A program made the position numbers and the translations under genes. A model generated the notes under the pieces. The model saw nothing but the letters and a program-made list of their open reading frames with translations, was not told the DNA's origin and ran no database searches. A stretch of 41,714 nucleotides of DNA from Sphingobium sp. (GTDB lineage Bacteria; Pseudomonadota; Alphaproteobacteria; Sphingomonadales; Sphingomonadaceae), in NCBI RefSeq assembly GCF_003248505.1, contig NZ_QFOA01000022.1:1-41714 (forward strand), written 5' to 3'. Below, piece by piece: positions 8,827 through 18,290 of this stretch (its first letter is position 1; the number at the start of each line of letters is the position of its first letter).

Positions 8827-11367
8827 ATGCTCACCAAAGCCCCATTGCCTGCGGTCCGTCCGGACCTGATCCGCCTGGACGTCAAGGCGGTCGACAAGGA
8901 GGACGCCATCCGTCAGGCAGGCCAGCTGCTGGTCGCCGCCGGGTGCGTTGCCGCCGGTTACGAAGACAGTATGATCGCCCGGGAGGCTGTGGCTAATACC
9001 TTTCTCGGCGCTGGCGTCGCGATCCCCCACGGGCTGGGCGAGGACAGGGCGCTTGTTCGTCGGGACGGGATTGCGGTCCTTCAATTCGTCGATGGAATCG
9101 AATGGAATCCCGGCCAGATAGCGCATCTGGTGGTCGGCATTGCCGCCAATTCGGACAGCCATATCGCGATCCTGCGCCGCCTTACCCGCCTGATCCAAGA
9201 CGAGGCGCGCCTGCGCCAGCTTGCCGCTACCGACGATCCGGCACTCATTGCCCAGGCGCTTGCGGACGAACCTGCCGGTCCTGGCATCGCGCGACTCGCT
9301 GCCGAGGATCTTGACGAGCGCATGTCCTGGACGGTCGATTATCCAGCGGGCCTCCACGCTCGGCCCGCTGCAGCCTGGGCAGAGGCGGCAAAGGCTCTTT
9401 CCGTTCCGATCCGGGTCCGTAACGGTACCGAGACGGCCGATCCCCGCAGCCTCGTCGCCCTGCTTCAGCTCGGTCTGAAGGCGGGCGACACTGTCACGAT
9501 CTCCGCTTCGGGGGCGGGAGCGCGGAACGCCCTGGAAATCTTCCGAGACGCGATCAGCCGCCTCACGATCCGTGAAAAGGCCGATGCGGAGCGCGCTGCG
9601 CAAAAGGCAGTGGCCCCGGTGAATGGATGGAAACCCGTGGGCACGCCAACGATGGTCGCAGGCGTGGCCGCCAGTCCGGGTCTTGCAATCGGCAAAGTCC
9701 ATGTCCTCGCCGCAGCAGAGCTTCATGTGCCTGATCGCCCGGTCGATCTCGCCATCGGCGGCACGATGCTCGACGATGCGCTCGTGCGCACCCGCGCGCA
9801 GATGAAAGCGCTGATTGACGACACGACCCGTCGCCTGGGGGCGGGCGACGCAACGATCTTCAAGGCGCAGGCCGGGCTTCTCGACGATACCGACCTTATC
9901 ACGCTCACCTGCCAGATCATGGTGGAAGGCCATGGCGTCGCCTGGTCCTGGCACCAGGCCATCGACCGTATGGCAGGTCAACTCTCGGCACTGGGCAATC
10001 CGGTGCTGGCTGCACGCGCCGCCGACCTGCACGACATAGGGCGGCGCGTGCTAGGCCAGATCGATCCGGGGCTTGCGGCGGGCAGCTTGAGCGATCTTCC
10101 CGACGAGCCTTGTATTCTGGTTTCGACCGACCTCTCTCCATCCGATACGGCGACGCTCGACACCGCCCGCGTCGTTGGCATTGCCACCGCATTGGGCGGA
10201 CCGACGTCGCATAGCGCTATTCTTGCACGCACGCTCGGCATCCCGTCGGTGGTGGCCGGTGGCGCGAGCCTGCTCTCGCAGGCCGCCGGGGCGGTCGCAA
10301 TCGTCGATGGCGATACGGGGCGGGTGTGGCTCAATCCTTCCGACGACGATCTTGCATCTGCTCGCGATTGGATCGCGGACATTGCAGCGAAACGTGCCGC
10401 GGAGGAGGCTGAACGCGGCCAGCCCGCCACCACCGTCGACGGTTACAGCCTTGCGGTCGCCGCCAACGTCAACCGGCCCGATCAAGTCCCGTTCGCGATA
10501 TCGCAGGGCGGGGAGGGCGTCGGCCTCATGCGCACCGAATTCCTGTTTCTCGAGCGAGGCGAAAGCCCCAGCGAAGACGAACAGTTCGAAGTCTATCGCG
10601 GCATGATCGAAGCGCTTGAAGGCCGACCGCTGATCGTCCGCGCGCTCGACATCGGCGGGGATAAACAAGTGCCGCATCTCGACCTGCCCCAGGAGGAAAA
10701 TCCTTTCCTCGGAGTGCGCGGTGCGCGCCTTCTACTGCGCCGTCCCGATCTTCTGGAACCGCAGCTGCGCGCATTGTACCGCGCGGCGAAGGTCGGGGGC
10801 GACCTGTCGATCATGTTTCCGATGATTACTTCGGCGAGCGAACTGCTGGTGCTGCGCGAACGGTGCGAGGCGGTGCGGATCGCGCTGGATGCCCCGACCG
10901 TGCCCATCGGCATCATGATCGAAGTGCCCGCCGCCGCCGTTCAAGCCCACGCGCTGGCTGCCCATGCCGATTTCTTTTCGATCGGCACCAACGATCTGAC
11001 CCAATATGCGCTGGCGATCGACCGGCAAAATCCTGAGCTCGCCAGTGAAGCCGATAGCATGCACCCTGCCGTCCTGCGCTTGATCGCGATGACGGTGGAA
11101 GGCGCGCGGCGGCATGACCGCTGGGTAGGGGTGTGCGGTGGCCTTGCCGGGGACCCATTCGGCGCAGCGCTGCTGGCGGGGCTTGGCGTCACCGAATTGT
11201 CGATGACGCCACGAGACCTCCCTGCTGTGAAGGCGCGCATCCGAAAAAGCGAGCTGACAGCGCTCAAGGCGTTGGCGGCGCGAGCGCTCGACATGGAGAG
11301 CGCCGCCGATGTGCGCGCGCTGGACGTTGCACCAGAGGATGGGGCACAGGCGAGGGATGCCGCTTGA
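8827..11367 (+). CDS. fruB: PTS multiphosphoryl transfer protein EIIA(Fru)-HPr-EI
   Basis: This 846-aa cytoplasmic protein fuses three PTS parts. Residues 1-150 are EIIA-Fru with the phosphorylated histidine in GVAIPHG (His68). Residues 165-250 are HPr with GLHARP (His177). Residues 275-830 are enzyme I, with ASPGLAIG at the start, the active His462 in GGPTSHSAILAR, the PEP-binding loop GLMRTEFLF and the C-terminal GVCGG motif with the catalytic cysteine. It would take phosphate from PEP and pass it along its own domains to the EIIB domain of FruA. Because all general PTS functions are in one chain, fructose uptake needs no other PTS gene. The ATG at 8827 follows GAGAGGCGGAAAG. The stop overlaps the start of fruK by 1 nt (TGATG). 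Confidence 0.95.
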   Translation: MLTKAPLPAVRPDLIRLDVKAVDKEDAIRQAGQLLVAAGCVAAGYEDSMIAREAVANTFLGAGVAIPHGLGEDRALVRRDGIAVLQFVDGIEWNPGQIAHLVVGIAANSDSHIAILRRLTRLIQDEARLRQLAATDDPALIAQALADEPAGPGIARLAAEDLDERMSWTVDYPAGLHARPAAAWAEAAKALSVPIRVRNGTETADPRSLVALLQLGLKAGDTVTISASGAGARNALEIFRDAISRLTIREKADAERAAQKAVAPVNGWKPVGTPTMVAGVAASPGLAIGKVHVLAAAELHVPDRPVDLAIGGTMLDDALVRTRAQMKALIDDTTRRLGAGDATIFKAQAGLLDDTDLITLTCQIMVEGHGVAWSWHQAIDRMAGQLSALGNPVLAARAADLHDIGRRVLGQIDPGLAAGSLSDLPDEPCILVSTDLSPSDTATLDTARVVGIATALGGPTSHSAILARTLGIPSVVAGGASLLSQAAGAVAIVDGDTGRVWLNPSDDDLASARDWIADIAAKRAAEEAERGQPATTVDGYSLAVAANVNRPDQVPFAISQGGEGVGLMRTEFLFLERGESPSEDEQFEVYRGMIEALEGRPLIVRALDIGGDKQVPHLDLPQEENPFLGVRGARLLLRRPDLLEPQLRALYRAAKVGGDLSIMFPMITSASELLVLRERCEAVRIALDAPTVPIGIMIEVPAAAVQAHALAAHADFFSIGTNDLTQYALAIDRQNPELASEADSMHPAVLRLIAMTVEGARRHDRWVGVCGGLAGDPFGAALLAGLGVTELSMTPRDLPAVKARIRKSELTALKALAARALDMESAADVRALDVAPEDGAQARDAA

Positions 11368-12338
11368 TGCGTATCGCTACCGTCACCTTCAACCCCGCCA
11401 TCGATCAGACGATCGTGCTCGACCGACTGGTGCCGGGCGAAGTCCACAGGGCTCGCTCGATCCGCCAGGATGTCGGGGGCAAGGGGGTCAATGTCGCGAG
11501 TTGCCTTGCCGATCGCGGTGAAAGTGTCAGCGTTTTCGGCCTGCTGGGCGAGGGTAACGCGGCCCTGTTCGAAAACCTGTTCGTGCAGAAAGGGATTGCG
11601 GATCATTTCTTGCGTATAGCCGGCGATACGCGCGTCAACATGAAGATCGTCGACGCCGCGACCACTACGGACATCAATATGAACGGTGCGGCGGTCGAAG
11701 ATGCCGAGGTCGCCAAGGTGGAGACAGCTGTCGCAGACTTCGCCGGAGGGGATGCGCTCGTGATCCTGTCAGGCAGCCTTCCGCCGGGATGCCCACCGGA
11801 TATTTATGCTGATATGGTCCGCACGCTGAACGCCCGCGGTGCGCGCGTCGTGCTCGATACCAGCGGCGCGCCGCTCACCCAGGCGCTTCGTCCGGGCGTG
11901 CCTCTTCCTTTTGCGGTCAAGCCCAATCGCGGCGAACTCGCCGCCTGGGCCGACCGGCCACTCGATAACATCGACGATGTTATATCCTGCGCGGAAGCGC
12001 TCCATCGGCGCGGCGTCGAGCTTGTCGCGGTTTCGATGGGTGAGGATGGTGCAATGTTCCTGTCGAGCGAAGGCGCGGTCACCGCGCATGTGCCGGTCGG
12101 GCAGATCAGCAGCACGGTCGGGGCTGGCGACGCCATGGTTGCAGGGCTTGCCGCCGCGCTTGCCGAAGGCGGAGACCTTGAGCGGATCGCGCGCCTGTCC
12201 ACGGCGTTCGCCGTCGGCAAGCTGGGGCGGCCGGGGCCCCATTTGCCGGATTTCGCGACCGTCGAAGCGATCGCCGACCGGGTCACGATCACCCGGGCCA
12301 AAACCGTTGGCCCGGTCCTGCTGGGAGAGGTGAAATGA
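11367..12338 (+). CDS. fruK: 1-phosphofructokinase
   Basis: This 323-aa PfkB-family kinase converts fructose 1-phosphate, made by the PTS, to fructose 1,6-bisphosphate. It shows TFNPAIDQT at the N-terminus, the first PfkB signature GGKGVNVA (about residues 36-43), SGSLPPG in the substrate region, and the second signature STVGAGDAM with the catalytic aspartate. The frame stays open upstream, but the ATG at 11367 is the clear start: it overlaps the fruB stop and gives the family N-terminus MRIATVTFNPAID. The end overlaps fruA by 4 nt (ATGA), so fruB, fruK and fruA are translationally coupled. Confidence 0.94.
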   Translation: MRIATVTFNPAIDQTIVLDRLVPGEVHRARSIRQDVGGKGVNVASCLADRGESVSVFGLLGEGNAALFENLFVQKGIADHFLRIAGDTRVNMKIVDAATTTDINMNGAAVEDAEVAKVETAVADFAGGDALVILSGSLPPGCPPDIYADMVRTLNARGARVVLDTSGAPLTQALRPGVPLPFAVKPNRGELAAWADRPLDNIDDVISCAEALHRRGVELVAVSMGEDGAMFLSSEGAVTAHVPVGQISSTVGAGDAMVAGLAAALAEGGDLERIARLSTAFAVGKLGRPGPHLPDFATVEAIADRVTITRAKTVGPVLLGEVK

Positions 12339-14032
12339 AGCGGTTCTTTGCAATCGTCGATGCCGGTGACGCTGGCGTCACGGGCGTGCTCGCCAGCGAG
12401 GCGCTACGCCGCGTCGCGCGTGAGGCAGGACATTCGATCGAAATCGAACTGCGGACCGCGCAGGGCGTGGTCAATCCCGTGGCGCCGGGACCGGCAGCGG
12501 ATGGCGACATGCTGTTGTTTGTGGGCAATGAGACGCGCGCAGATCAGGCGATCCGTACGCGCGCCGATCGTTTGCTCACGGTCGAAGCCGTGCTGGCCGA
12601 TCCGGCAGCAGCGCTCGAGGGAACCGAAGCCGTCGACCGTACCCGTAACGCATCGGTGAAGAAGATCGTCGCGATCACCTCTTGCCCGACGGGTATCGCT
12701 CACACCTTCATGGCGGCAGAGGGGTTGCAGGAGGGCGCGCGTCAGCTCGGCTACCACATCCATGTCGAGACACAGGGTTCTGTGGGGGCCGGTACCCCGC
12801 TCACCTCAGAACAGATCGCCGAAGCCGATGTCGTCATCATCGCTGCCGACCGGGAGGTCGATCGCGGTCGCTTTGACGGCAAGCATGTCTTTGCCGGCGG
12901 CACGAAGCCCGCGATTACCGGCGGAGCCGCGCTGATCGAAAAGGCGTTGGTCGAGGCCAGGGTTCAGGGCGGAACTGCCGGACAAGGCGCAGTTCCTTCG
13001 TCCGCCGCCGATCGCGCCGGTCCCTACAAACACCTGATGACCGGCGTGTCCTTCATGCTGCCCTTCGTGGTGGCAGGCGGCTTGCTGATCGCGCTCGCCT
13101 TCGCACTGGGCGGCATCCACGCCAATGAGGACGCCGCCGCAGGCACGCTCGCGCACGCCTTGTTCGAGATCGGCGCGAAGGGCGGGTTCGCGCTGATGGT
13201 CCCGGCACTCGCCGGTTATATCGCCTATTCGGTCGCAGATCGGCCCGGCATTGCGCCCGGCATGATCGGCGGCATGCTGGCCAGTAGTCTGGGGGCCGGT
13301 TTCCTCGGCGGCATCGTTGCAGGCTTCATCGCAGGCTACGGCGTCCATTGGCTGAACCGGGCGATCCGTTTGCCCAAGAACCTGCAAGGTCTCAAACCGG
13401 TATTGATCCTTCCGTTGTTGGGATCGCTGCTGACCGGGCTGCTCATGATCTACGCTGTGGGAACGCCGGTTGCCGCGGCCCTTACCTTCCTCACCGAATG
13501 GCTGCGCGGCATGCAGGGTTCGAGCGCCATTCTTCTCGGGTTGATCCTTGGCGCGATGTCCGCCTTCGACATGGGCGGCCCTGTCAACAAAGCCGGCTAT
13601 GCCTTCTCAGTCGGGCTGATCGCAAGCCAGGTTTACACGCCGATGGCCGCGACCATGGCAGCGGGCATGACTCCGCCGCTCGCAGTCGCGCTCGCCACGC
13701 GGCTTTTCCGCAACCGCTTCACCGAGGACGAGCGCGAGGCCGGAGCCGCGGCCGCAGTGCTGGGCCTGGCCTTCATAACCGAGGGCGCGATCCCCTTCGC
13801 CGCGCGCGCTCCGTTTCGGGTGATCCCGTCGCTGATGGCAGGATCGGCGGTCACCGGCGCCATTTCGATGGTCGTGGGTGTGGAACTGAGAGTGCCCCAT
13901 GGTGGCATCTTCGTGCTGCCGATCCCCGGCGCCGTCTCTCACCTCGTTGCCTATGTCGTGGCGCTTGCTGCCGGGGTCCTTGTGAGTGCGCTCCTCCTAG
14001 GGTTTCTCAAGCGTCCCCTGACGCAGAGCTGA
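12335..14032 (+). CDS. fruA: PTS fructose transporter, EIIBC components
   Basis: This 565-aa inner-membrane protein imports fructose while phosphorylating it at carbon 1. Residues 1-100 resemble a degenerate EIIB-like domain without the active cysteine. Residues 108-205 are the active EIIB, with Cys117 in SCPTGIAHT. From about 230 the EIIC domain begins (LMTGVSFMLPFVVAGG), with several hydrophobic segments and the conserved DMGGPVNKAGYAF loop. The duplicated EIIB layout is typical of E. coli-type FruA. A substrate passes from the porin encoded next to it, through this protein, to FruK. Confidence 0.94.
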   Translation: MKRFFAIVDAGDAGVTGVLASEALRRVAREAGHSIEIELRTAQGVVNPVAPGPAADGDMLLFVGNETRADQAIRTRADRLLTVEAVLADPAAALEGTEAVDRTRNASVKKIVAITSCPTGIAHTFMAAEGLQEGARQLGYHIHVETQGSVGAGTPLTSEQIAEADVVIIAADREVDRGRFDGKHVFAGGTKPAITGGAALIEKALVEARVQGGTAGQGAVPSSAADRAGPYKHLMTGVSFMLPFVVAGGLLIALAFALGGIHANEDAAAGTLAHALFEIGAKGGFALMVPALAGYIAYSVADRPGIAPGMIGGMLASSLGAGFLGGIVAGFIAGYGVHWLNRAIRLPKNLQGLKPVLILPLLGSLLTGLLMIYAVGTPVAAALTFLTEWLRGMQGSSAILLGLILGAMSAFDMGGPVNKAGYAFSVGLIASQVYTPMAATMAAGMTPPLAVALATRLFRNRFTEDEREAGAAAAVLGLAFITEGAIPFAARAPFRVIPSLMAGSAVTGAISMVVGVELRVPHGGIFVLPIPGAVSHLVAYVVALAAGVLVSALLLGFLKRPLTQS

Positions 14033-14085
14033 ACCGGGCCCGAAGAGGCCATACGCACAACCATTATCTTGGAGGGGTATTCGAC

Positions 14086-15489
14086 ATGGCTGGGATGAAG
14101 AGCCTCGCGGCGATTGCGGCGCTTGGCATGGGGATAGTCGCGTTCGGCGCTCGCGCTCAGGATATCGAGCCAGGCGCTGCTGAGCCGACAACGAAACAGG
14201 CCCCCCGGCAGGTGGCGAAAACCGTTCCGCCTGCCCTTAGGACACAGAAGAGCGGGGCCGCTACCTGGCAGCCCCTCGCTGAAGATGGCATCGCCCTGGC
14301 GTTGAACTACACAGGCGAGGCCGCCGCCAACGCGACCGGCGGCTTGCGCCGGGATGCCGCCTATACCGGGCAGATCTACATCGGGGCCGATCTCGATTTC
14401 GGAAAGATCGCCGGGCTGGACGGGGGCACTCTTCACTTTGCCGTTACCAACCGCCACGGCAAGAGCCTTTCGCAGATCGCCATCGGCAACAACACTTCGG
14501 TTCAGGAGGTGTGGGGCACGCAAAACACCCACCTCGCCATTCTCACATGGGAGCAGAAGCTGTTTGGCGGTGCGCTCGATATCGAGGCAGGCAAGAGCCA
14601 GGCGAACATCCATTTCCTGAATTCGCCGCTCTATTGCAACTTCCAGTCCAACTCGACCTGCGGCAATCCGACCTTCGTCTTCAAGAACAGCAATTTCACC
14701 TACTTTCCGGCGTCGAGCTGGATGGCCAGGGCTAAAGTGAACATTGCCGACCGCTGGTTCGCGCATGTGGGCATCTATGAGGTCAATCCCAACCGCAAGC
14801 GCGCGAACGACGACGGGTTCAGTTTCAGCTTCAAGGGCGGCACCGGCTTTATCGTGCCTTACGAGCTTGGCTATGCCTCCGACTTCACCACCGATCGGCT
14901 GCCTCGTCATTATATCCTGGGCGGCTGGATAGATCGCGGCGACTATGCCGACCCGCTGCGCGACGACCGCGGTGGCGTCGCTATCCTGACGGGGCGGCCT
15001 GCCGCCACGCTCAAGGGACGAAGCGGCATCTACGTCCGGTTCGACCAGATGCTGACGCGACCCGATCCGGCGTCCGAACGAGGGCTGTCGATATTCGGAG
15101 TGGCAATGACCAACCTTTCCGGACGGGTGGAAGAGCGGCATTTTCTGGAGCTGGGCCTGCTCCAGACCGGCACCTTCGCGGGACGGGAACATGATACGAT
15201 CGGGTTCGTGGTGAATCGGCAGAGCTTCTCCGACCTGGCAATGGAGCGCATGCGGGCCGCCCGCATTTCAGCGGGCGGCGACGGCAATATCCATCGCAAT
15301 CAATATATGATGGAACTTGCCTACGGCGCACAGATCGGGGCGGCCATCCGTCTGTCGCCGAACATCCAGTACATCCTCAATCCCGACCAGACCGGCGCAC
15401 CCTTCCGATCCACCGGTATCAAGAACGCGCTGGTATTCGGGTTCAAGTTTACCATAGACGCGTTGCCGTTGATCGGCGGTATGCGGTGA
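14086..15489 (+). CDS. OprB-type carbohydrate porin
   Basis: The ATG at 14086 follows GGAGG (14071-14075). The 467-aa protein has a signal peptide ending around ARAQ (residues 21-24) and the OprB-family beta-barrel, seen in the regular aromatic strand pattern, GADLDFGKIAGLDGG near residue 100, and a C-terminal strand. Such outer-membrane channels admit sugars. Its place 53 nt behind fruA suggests it is cotranscribed and lets fructose through the outer membrane. A frame open from 13348 overlaps fruA out of phase and is not the true start. A small hairpin (GCGGTG/CACCGC, 15483-15500) spans the stop codon but lacks a T run. Confidence 0.9.
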   Translation: MAGMKSLAAIAALGMGIVAFGARAQDIEPGAAEPTTKQAPRQVAKTVPPALRTQKSGAATWQPLAEDGIALALNYTGEAAANATGGLRRDAAYTGQIYIGADLDFGKIAGLDGGTLHFAVTNRHGKSLSQIAIGNNTSVQEVWGTQNTHLAILTWEQKLFGGALDIEAGKSQANIHFLNSPLYCNFQSNSTCGNPTFVFKNSNFTYFPASSWMARAKVNIADRWFAHVGIYEVNPNRKRANDDGFSFSFKGGTGFIVPYELGYASDFTTDRLPRHYILGGWIDRGDYADPLRDDRGGVAILTGRPAATLKGRSGIYVRFDQMLTRPDPASERGLSIFGVAMTNLSGRVEERHFLELGLLQTGTFAGREHDTIGFVVNRQSFSDLAMERMRAARISAGGDGNIHRNQYMMELAYGAQIGAAIRLSPNIQYILNPDQTGAPFRSTGIKNALVFGFKFTIDALPLIGGMR

Positions 15490-15554
15490 CGATCCACCGC
15501 AGCATCCGGGAATAGTTCCCCGAATGTCCCTTGTCGGCGCAGCCGTCTGGATAT

Positions 15555-17891
15555 CTACCAGTTGAACCGGAGTGACGCCATAACCGTCCGCGCTGCGCCG
15601 TAGTAGCAGCTGTTATTGAAGGGGCAGGCCGTGATGTGTGTCTTGTCGAACAGGTTGGCCGCATTCACCGCCAAGCTCCAACCCTCCAGGCCGGGTGCGG
15701 CCTTGCCGAGATCGTATCCCAGCATCGCATCGACCAGCGCGAACGCCTTGGTGTCGAACCGCCGGAATGTGGTCACGTTGTTGACGATCGCGTAGGTCGT
15801 CGTGCCGTCTGACCCTCCCACATAGCGCAGGCCCGCGCCGAAACTAAATCCAGCCAACGCTCCGCTTGCCGCGCCGCTCTTGCCGAAATCGTAGGAGAGG
15901 AAGGTGGAGGCATTCCATTTGGGTGTGCCAAGCTGGCGCGTGCCGGTGGTTGTCGGCGTGCCGGAGTTGGTCGCGGTTGCCGGAATGGCAGGGGTGCCCT
16001 GCGTTATGATCGCATCGGTATAGCTTGCCGCCGCCACGACATCGAAGCCCGGAACTATTTCGCCCCGCCCTTCGAATTCCACGCCGCGAACGCGTGTTTC
16101 GCCGATCTGTATTTGCGAGGTCGAGGGGATGCCGTTGGTGCCAGCTGCCGGATCGGAAACCGGTACGTTCTGCCGCCGCAGGTCATAGGCGGAAAGGGTA
16201 AAAATCGCACCCGTGCCGACAGGCTGATATTTGAAGCCGCCCTCGTAGCTACGCCCCGTCACCGGAACGAATGGTGTGCCTTGCCAAGTGGCGCCTGCCT
16301 GCGGCTCGAACGATTCTGAATAGCTGAAGAACGGCGAGACGCCGAAGGAGAATTCGTAAAGCGCACCCAGCCGCATCGTGAATGCTTTTTGCGAAAGCAG
16401 AGCAACGCTCCTGTTTTTCAGATTGAGCGTGTTCTGATCATACCAGTCCTGTCGACCGCTTGCGATCAGCTGAAGGCGTCCAATCGAAATCTGGTCCTGA
16501 AAATAGATGCCGAGCTGATCGCGTTTGCTGTGGCCATTCGTGTAGGCACTCGATAGCAGCCTGAGGTCGAAGCTCGGCATGACGCCGCCGTACACGGGGT
16601 TGAACAGGTTGAGATTGGGGATGCTGGTCAACGGGTTTGCGGTCTGGCCCGCGTTGAACTGCTGAACATTCTCACCGGTGATGCGCTGATAGTCGACGCC
16701 GACCAGGATATTGTGCGCGATGCTGCCGGTATCGAAGCGGGCATTGATGCTGTTGTCGATCGTCGTCGTGTCGAAATCCTCGTCCGCCCCGCCGCCGCCG
16801 CGGACGATGGTGCCGAAGTCCGAATTGCGGTTCGCTCCGGTACCCGTGGTCGTGAAGCCGGTGATATAAAGTTGGCGATAGGAGAGCTTGTTGTTTTGAA
16901 AGCGCGCGCTCGACCGAACGGTGAGGTGTTCGTTCAAGGCATGACGGAAGAAGAAGGCGACCGACTTCGCCTTGTGGTTGTAGCGCTCATAAGCCGGATC
17001 GCCGGTATTGATGTCGCGGGGCAAGGTTCCGCGCCCGCCGTTGTCGAGCACCGTGCCATAAGCGGGAACGCCGGAATAGCCGCCGCCGCTCGGCGAATGC
17101 TGATAAGATGTGACGAGGGTGAAGCTGGTGTCCGCATCGGGCGCAAAGGTGACCATCGGGCTGACATGATAGCGCTCGCTGAACGTCCCGCTCGTCAGGC
17201 CGTCGCCCTTTTGCCAGCCGCCGACAATGCGAGCGAGCAGTCGCCCGTCCTTATCCAGAGGCTGGTTCACATCGCCTGTAAAGCGTAGCGTGTCATAATT
17301 GCCGATCTGACCTTCGAAGCGCCCCGATGCCTGCTCTTCGGGCATTTTGCTGGTGAGGTTTACAAGGCCGCCGGGCGTGGAATTGCCGTAGAGCACCGAT
17401 GCGGGCCCTTTCACCACATCGATATGGTCGATGCGGTTGAAGTCGATCTGCGGCATCGAATAGGGGCCGGCGAGAAGGCGCATGCCGTCCAGAAACACGC
17501 CTGGCGCAAAACCGCGTAGTATGAGCTGGTCGTAACGCGTCACCATGCCGCCGCGCTGATTGGGCGAGACACCCGCGACATAGCCAAGCGCCTGGTTTAT
17601 CGAGAGTGCGTTGCGGCGAACGAGTTCCTCATTGTCGATGACAGTGATGGACTGAGCGGTCGCCATCAGCGGCGTATCAGTCTTGGTTCCCGATCCGGTC
17701 TGCTTGTCCTTCAGGCCGGTCACGACGATCGCTTCACTCGAACGTGCGGCTTCGGCATTCGCGCCTGCATCGCCCGCCGCATGGACAGGCATTGCAACAA
17801 GTGCGACGACCGCGATCGGGGCGGCACCGAGAAGGCGAGTGCGCATGTGATGCCGCTTGGCTAAAGCCGGACGATGTGCAGCGTCGATCAT
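15555..17891 (-). CDS. TonB-dependent siderophore receptor
   Basis: This outer-membrane receptor of 778 aa imports a ferric siderophore using TonB energy. The ATG at 17891 is chosen because AGGGGG lies 5 nt upstream; an ATG 11 codons earlier lacks a site. A signal peptide ends near PVHAA, followed by the TonB box region (EAIVVTG), the plug (LILRGFAPGVFLDGMR, then VVKGPASVLYGNSTPGG) and a 22-strand barrel ending in the terminal RFNW. The plug motifs are those of the FecA/FhuA-like siderophore class. It is divergent from DUF3649-PepSY-DUF3325, a combination repeatedly linked to iron uptake. The 90-bp gap is AT-richer than its flanks, and only a poor Fur-like symmetry (TGC...GCA near 17926-17939) can be seen. 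Confidence 0.9.
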   Translation of the reverse strand: MIDAAHRPALAKRHHMRTRLLGAAPIAVVALVAMPVHAAGDAGANAEAARSSEAIVVTGLKDKQTGSGTKTDTPLMATAQSITVIDNEELVRRNALSINQALGYVAGVSPNQRGGMVTRYDQLILRGFAPGVFLDGMRLLAGPYSMPQIDFNRIDHIDVVKGPASVLYGNSTPGGLVNLTSKMPEEQASGRFEGQIGNYDTLRFTGDVNQPLDKDGRLLARIVGGWQKGDGLTSGTFSERYHVSPMVTFAPDADTSFTLVTSYQHSPSGGGYSGVPAYGTVLDNGGRGTLPRDINTGDPAYERYNHKAKSVAFFFRHALNEHLTVRSSARFQNNKLSYRQLYITGFTTTGTGANRNSDFGTIVRGGGGADEDFDTTTIDNSINARFDTGSIAHNILVGVDYQRITGENVQQFNAGQTANPLTSIPNLNLFNPVYGGVMPSFDLRLLSSAYTNGHSKRDQLGIYFQDQISIGRLQLIASGRQDWYDQNTLNLKNRSVALLSQKAFTMRLGALYEFSFGVSPFFSYSESFEPQAGATWQGTPFVPVTGRSYEGGFKYQPVGTGAIFTLSAYDLRRQNVPVSDPAAGTNGIPSTSQIQIGETRVRGVEFEGRGEIVPGFDVVAAASYTDAIITQGTPAIPATATNSGTPTTTGTRQLGTPKWNASTFLSYDFGKSGAASGALAGFSFGAGLRYVGGSDGTTTYAIVNNVTTFRRFDTKAFALVDAMLGYDLGKAAPGLEGWSLAVNAANLFDKTHITACPFNNSCYYGAARTVMASLRFNW

Positions 17892-17981
17892 ATATCCCCC
17901 TGATCTGTTACGACTGATTCGCATTTGCAGTTATTGGCATCATTAGCTAGACGCAACCCACTTGCACGAGGGGGAGCAGTT

Positions 17982-18290
17982 TTGACCGGAAGACGCGCTG
18001 CTGGAGGAAAGCCAAACGTACGCGGCGCTGCCGCCATGGGGCTGCGCGCCTTCACCGCTCTAGTCGGCGGCTACGCCGCGGCGGCAGGCGTCGCATCGCT
18101 GCTGGCCAGATCGCTTCCTGTCGCTCGTGTCGAAGCAACGGCATGGGGCATGATTTTTTCTTTTGCGATCTTTGCAGCTCTTGGGCTTTGGGCCTTTCAC
18201 GAGGCGAGGCTGTCGCGCGTTGTCCTGCTGATCTGGGGACTGTCGGCTGCCTGCATTGCGGTCACGGCGATGCTGGGGCCGCGCGCGTGA
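17982..18290 (+). CDS. DUF3649 iron-uptake-associated membrane protein
   Basis: About 102 aa with three hydrophobic segments, including FTALVGGYAAAAGVASLLA and GMIFSFAIFAALGLWAF. This pattern fits the DUF3649 family of small inner-membrane proteins found beside TonB receptors and PepSY proteins. The TTG at 17982 is proposed as start because AGGGGGAG lies 5 nt upstream; an upstream TTG at 17925 and an ATG at 18036 are alternatives. The stop overlaps the GTG start of the PepSY gene (GTGA). The role is unknown; context suggests assisting reduction or release of iron from the imported siderophore. Confidence 0.7.
   Translation: MTGRRAAGGKPNVRGAAAMGLRAFTALVGGYAAAAGVASLLARSLPVARVEATAWGMIFSFAIFAALGLWAFHEARLSRVVLLIWGLSAACIAVTAMLGPRA

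Noticed and set aside
8779..10032. A 417-codon open frame on the minus strand
   Set aside because: It is antisense to the EIIA-HPr part of fruB, which has clear active-site motifs; no recognisable protein is encoded.
13951..15192. A 413-codon open frame on the minus strand
   Set aside because: It is antisense to the OprB-type porin and shows no domain or ribosome binding site.
17892..17981. Possible Fur box between the siderophore receptor and DUF3649
   Set aside because: Only a poor TGC...GCA symmetry is present; it does not match a Fur consensus well enough to list as a feature.
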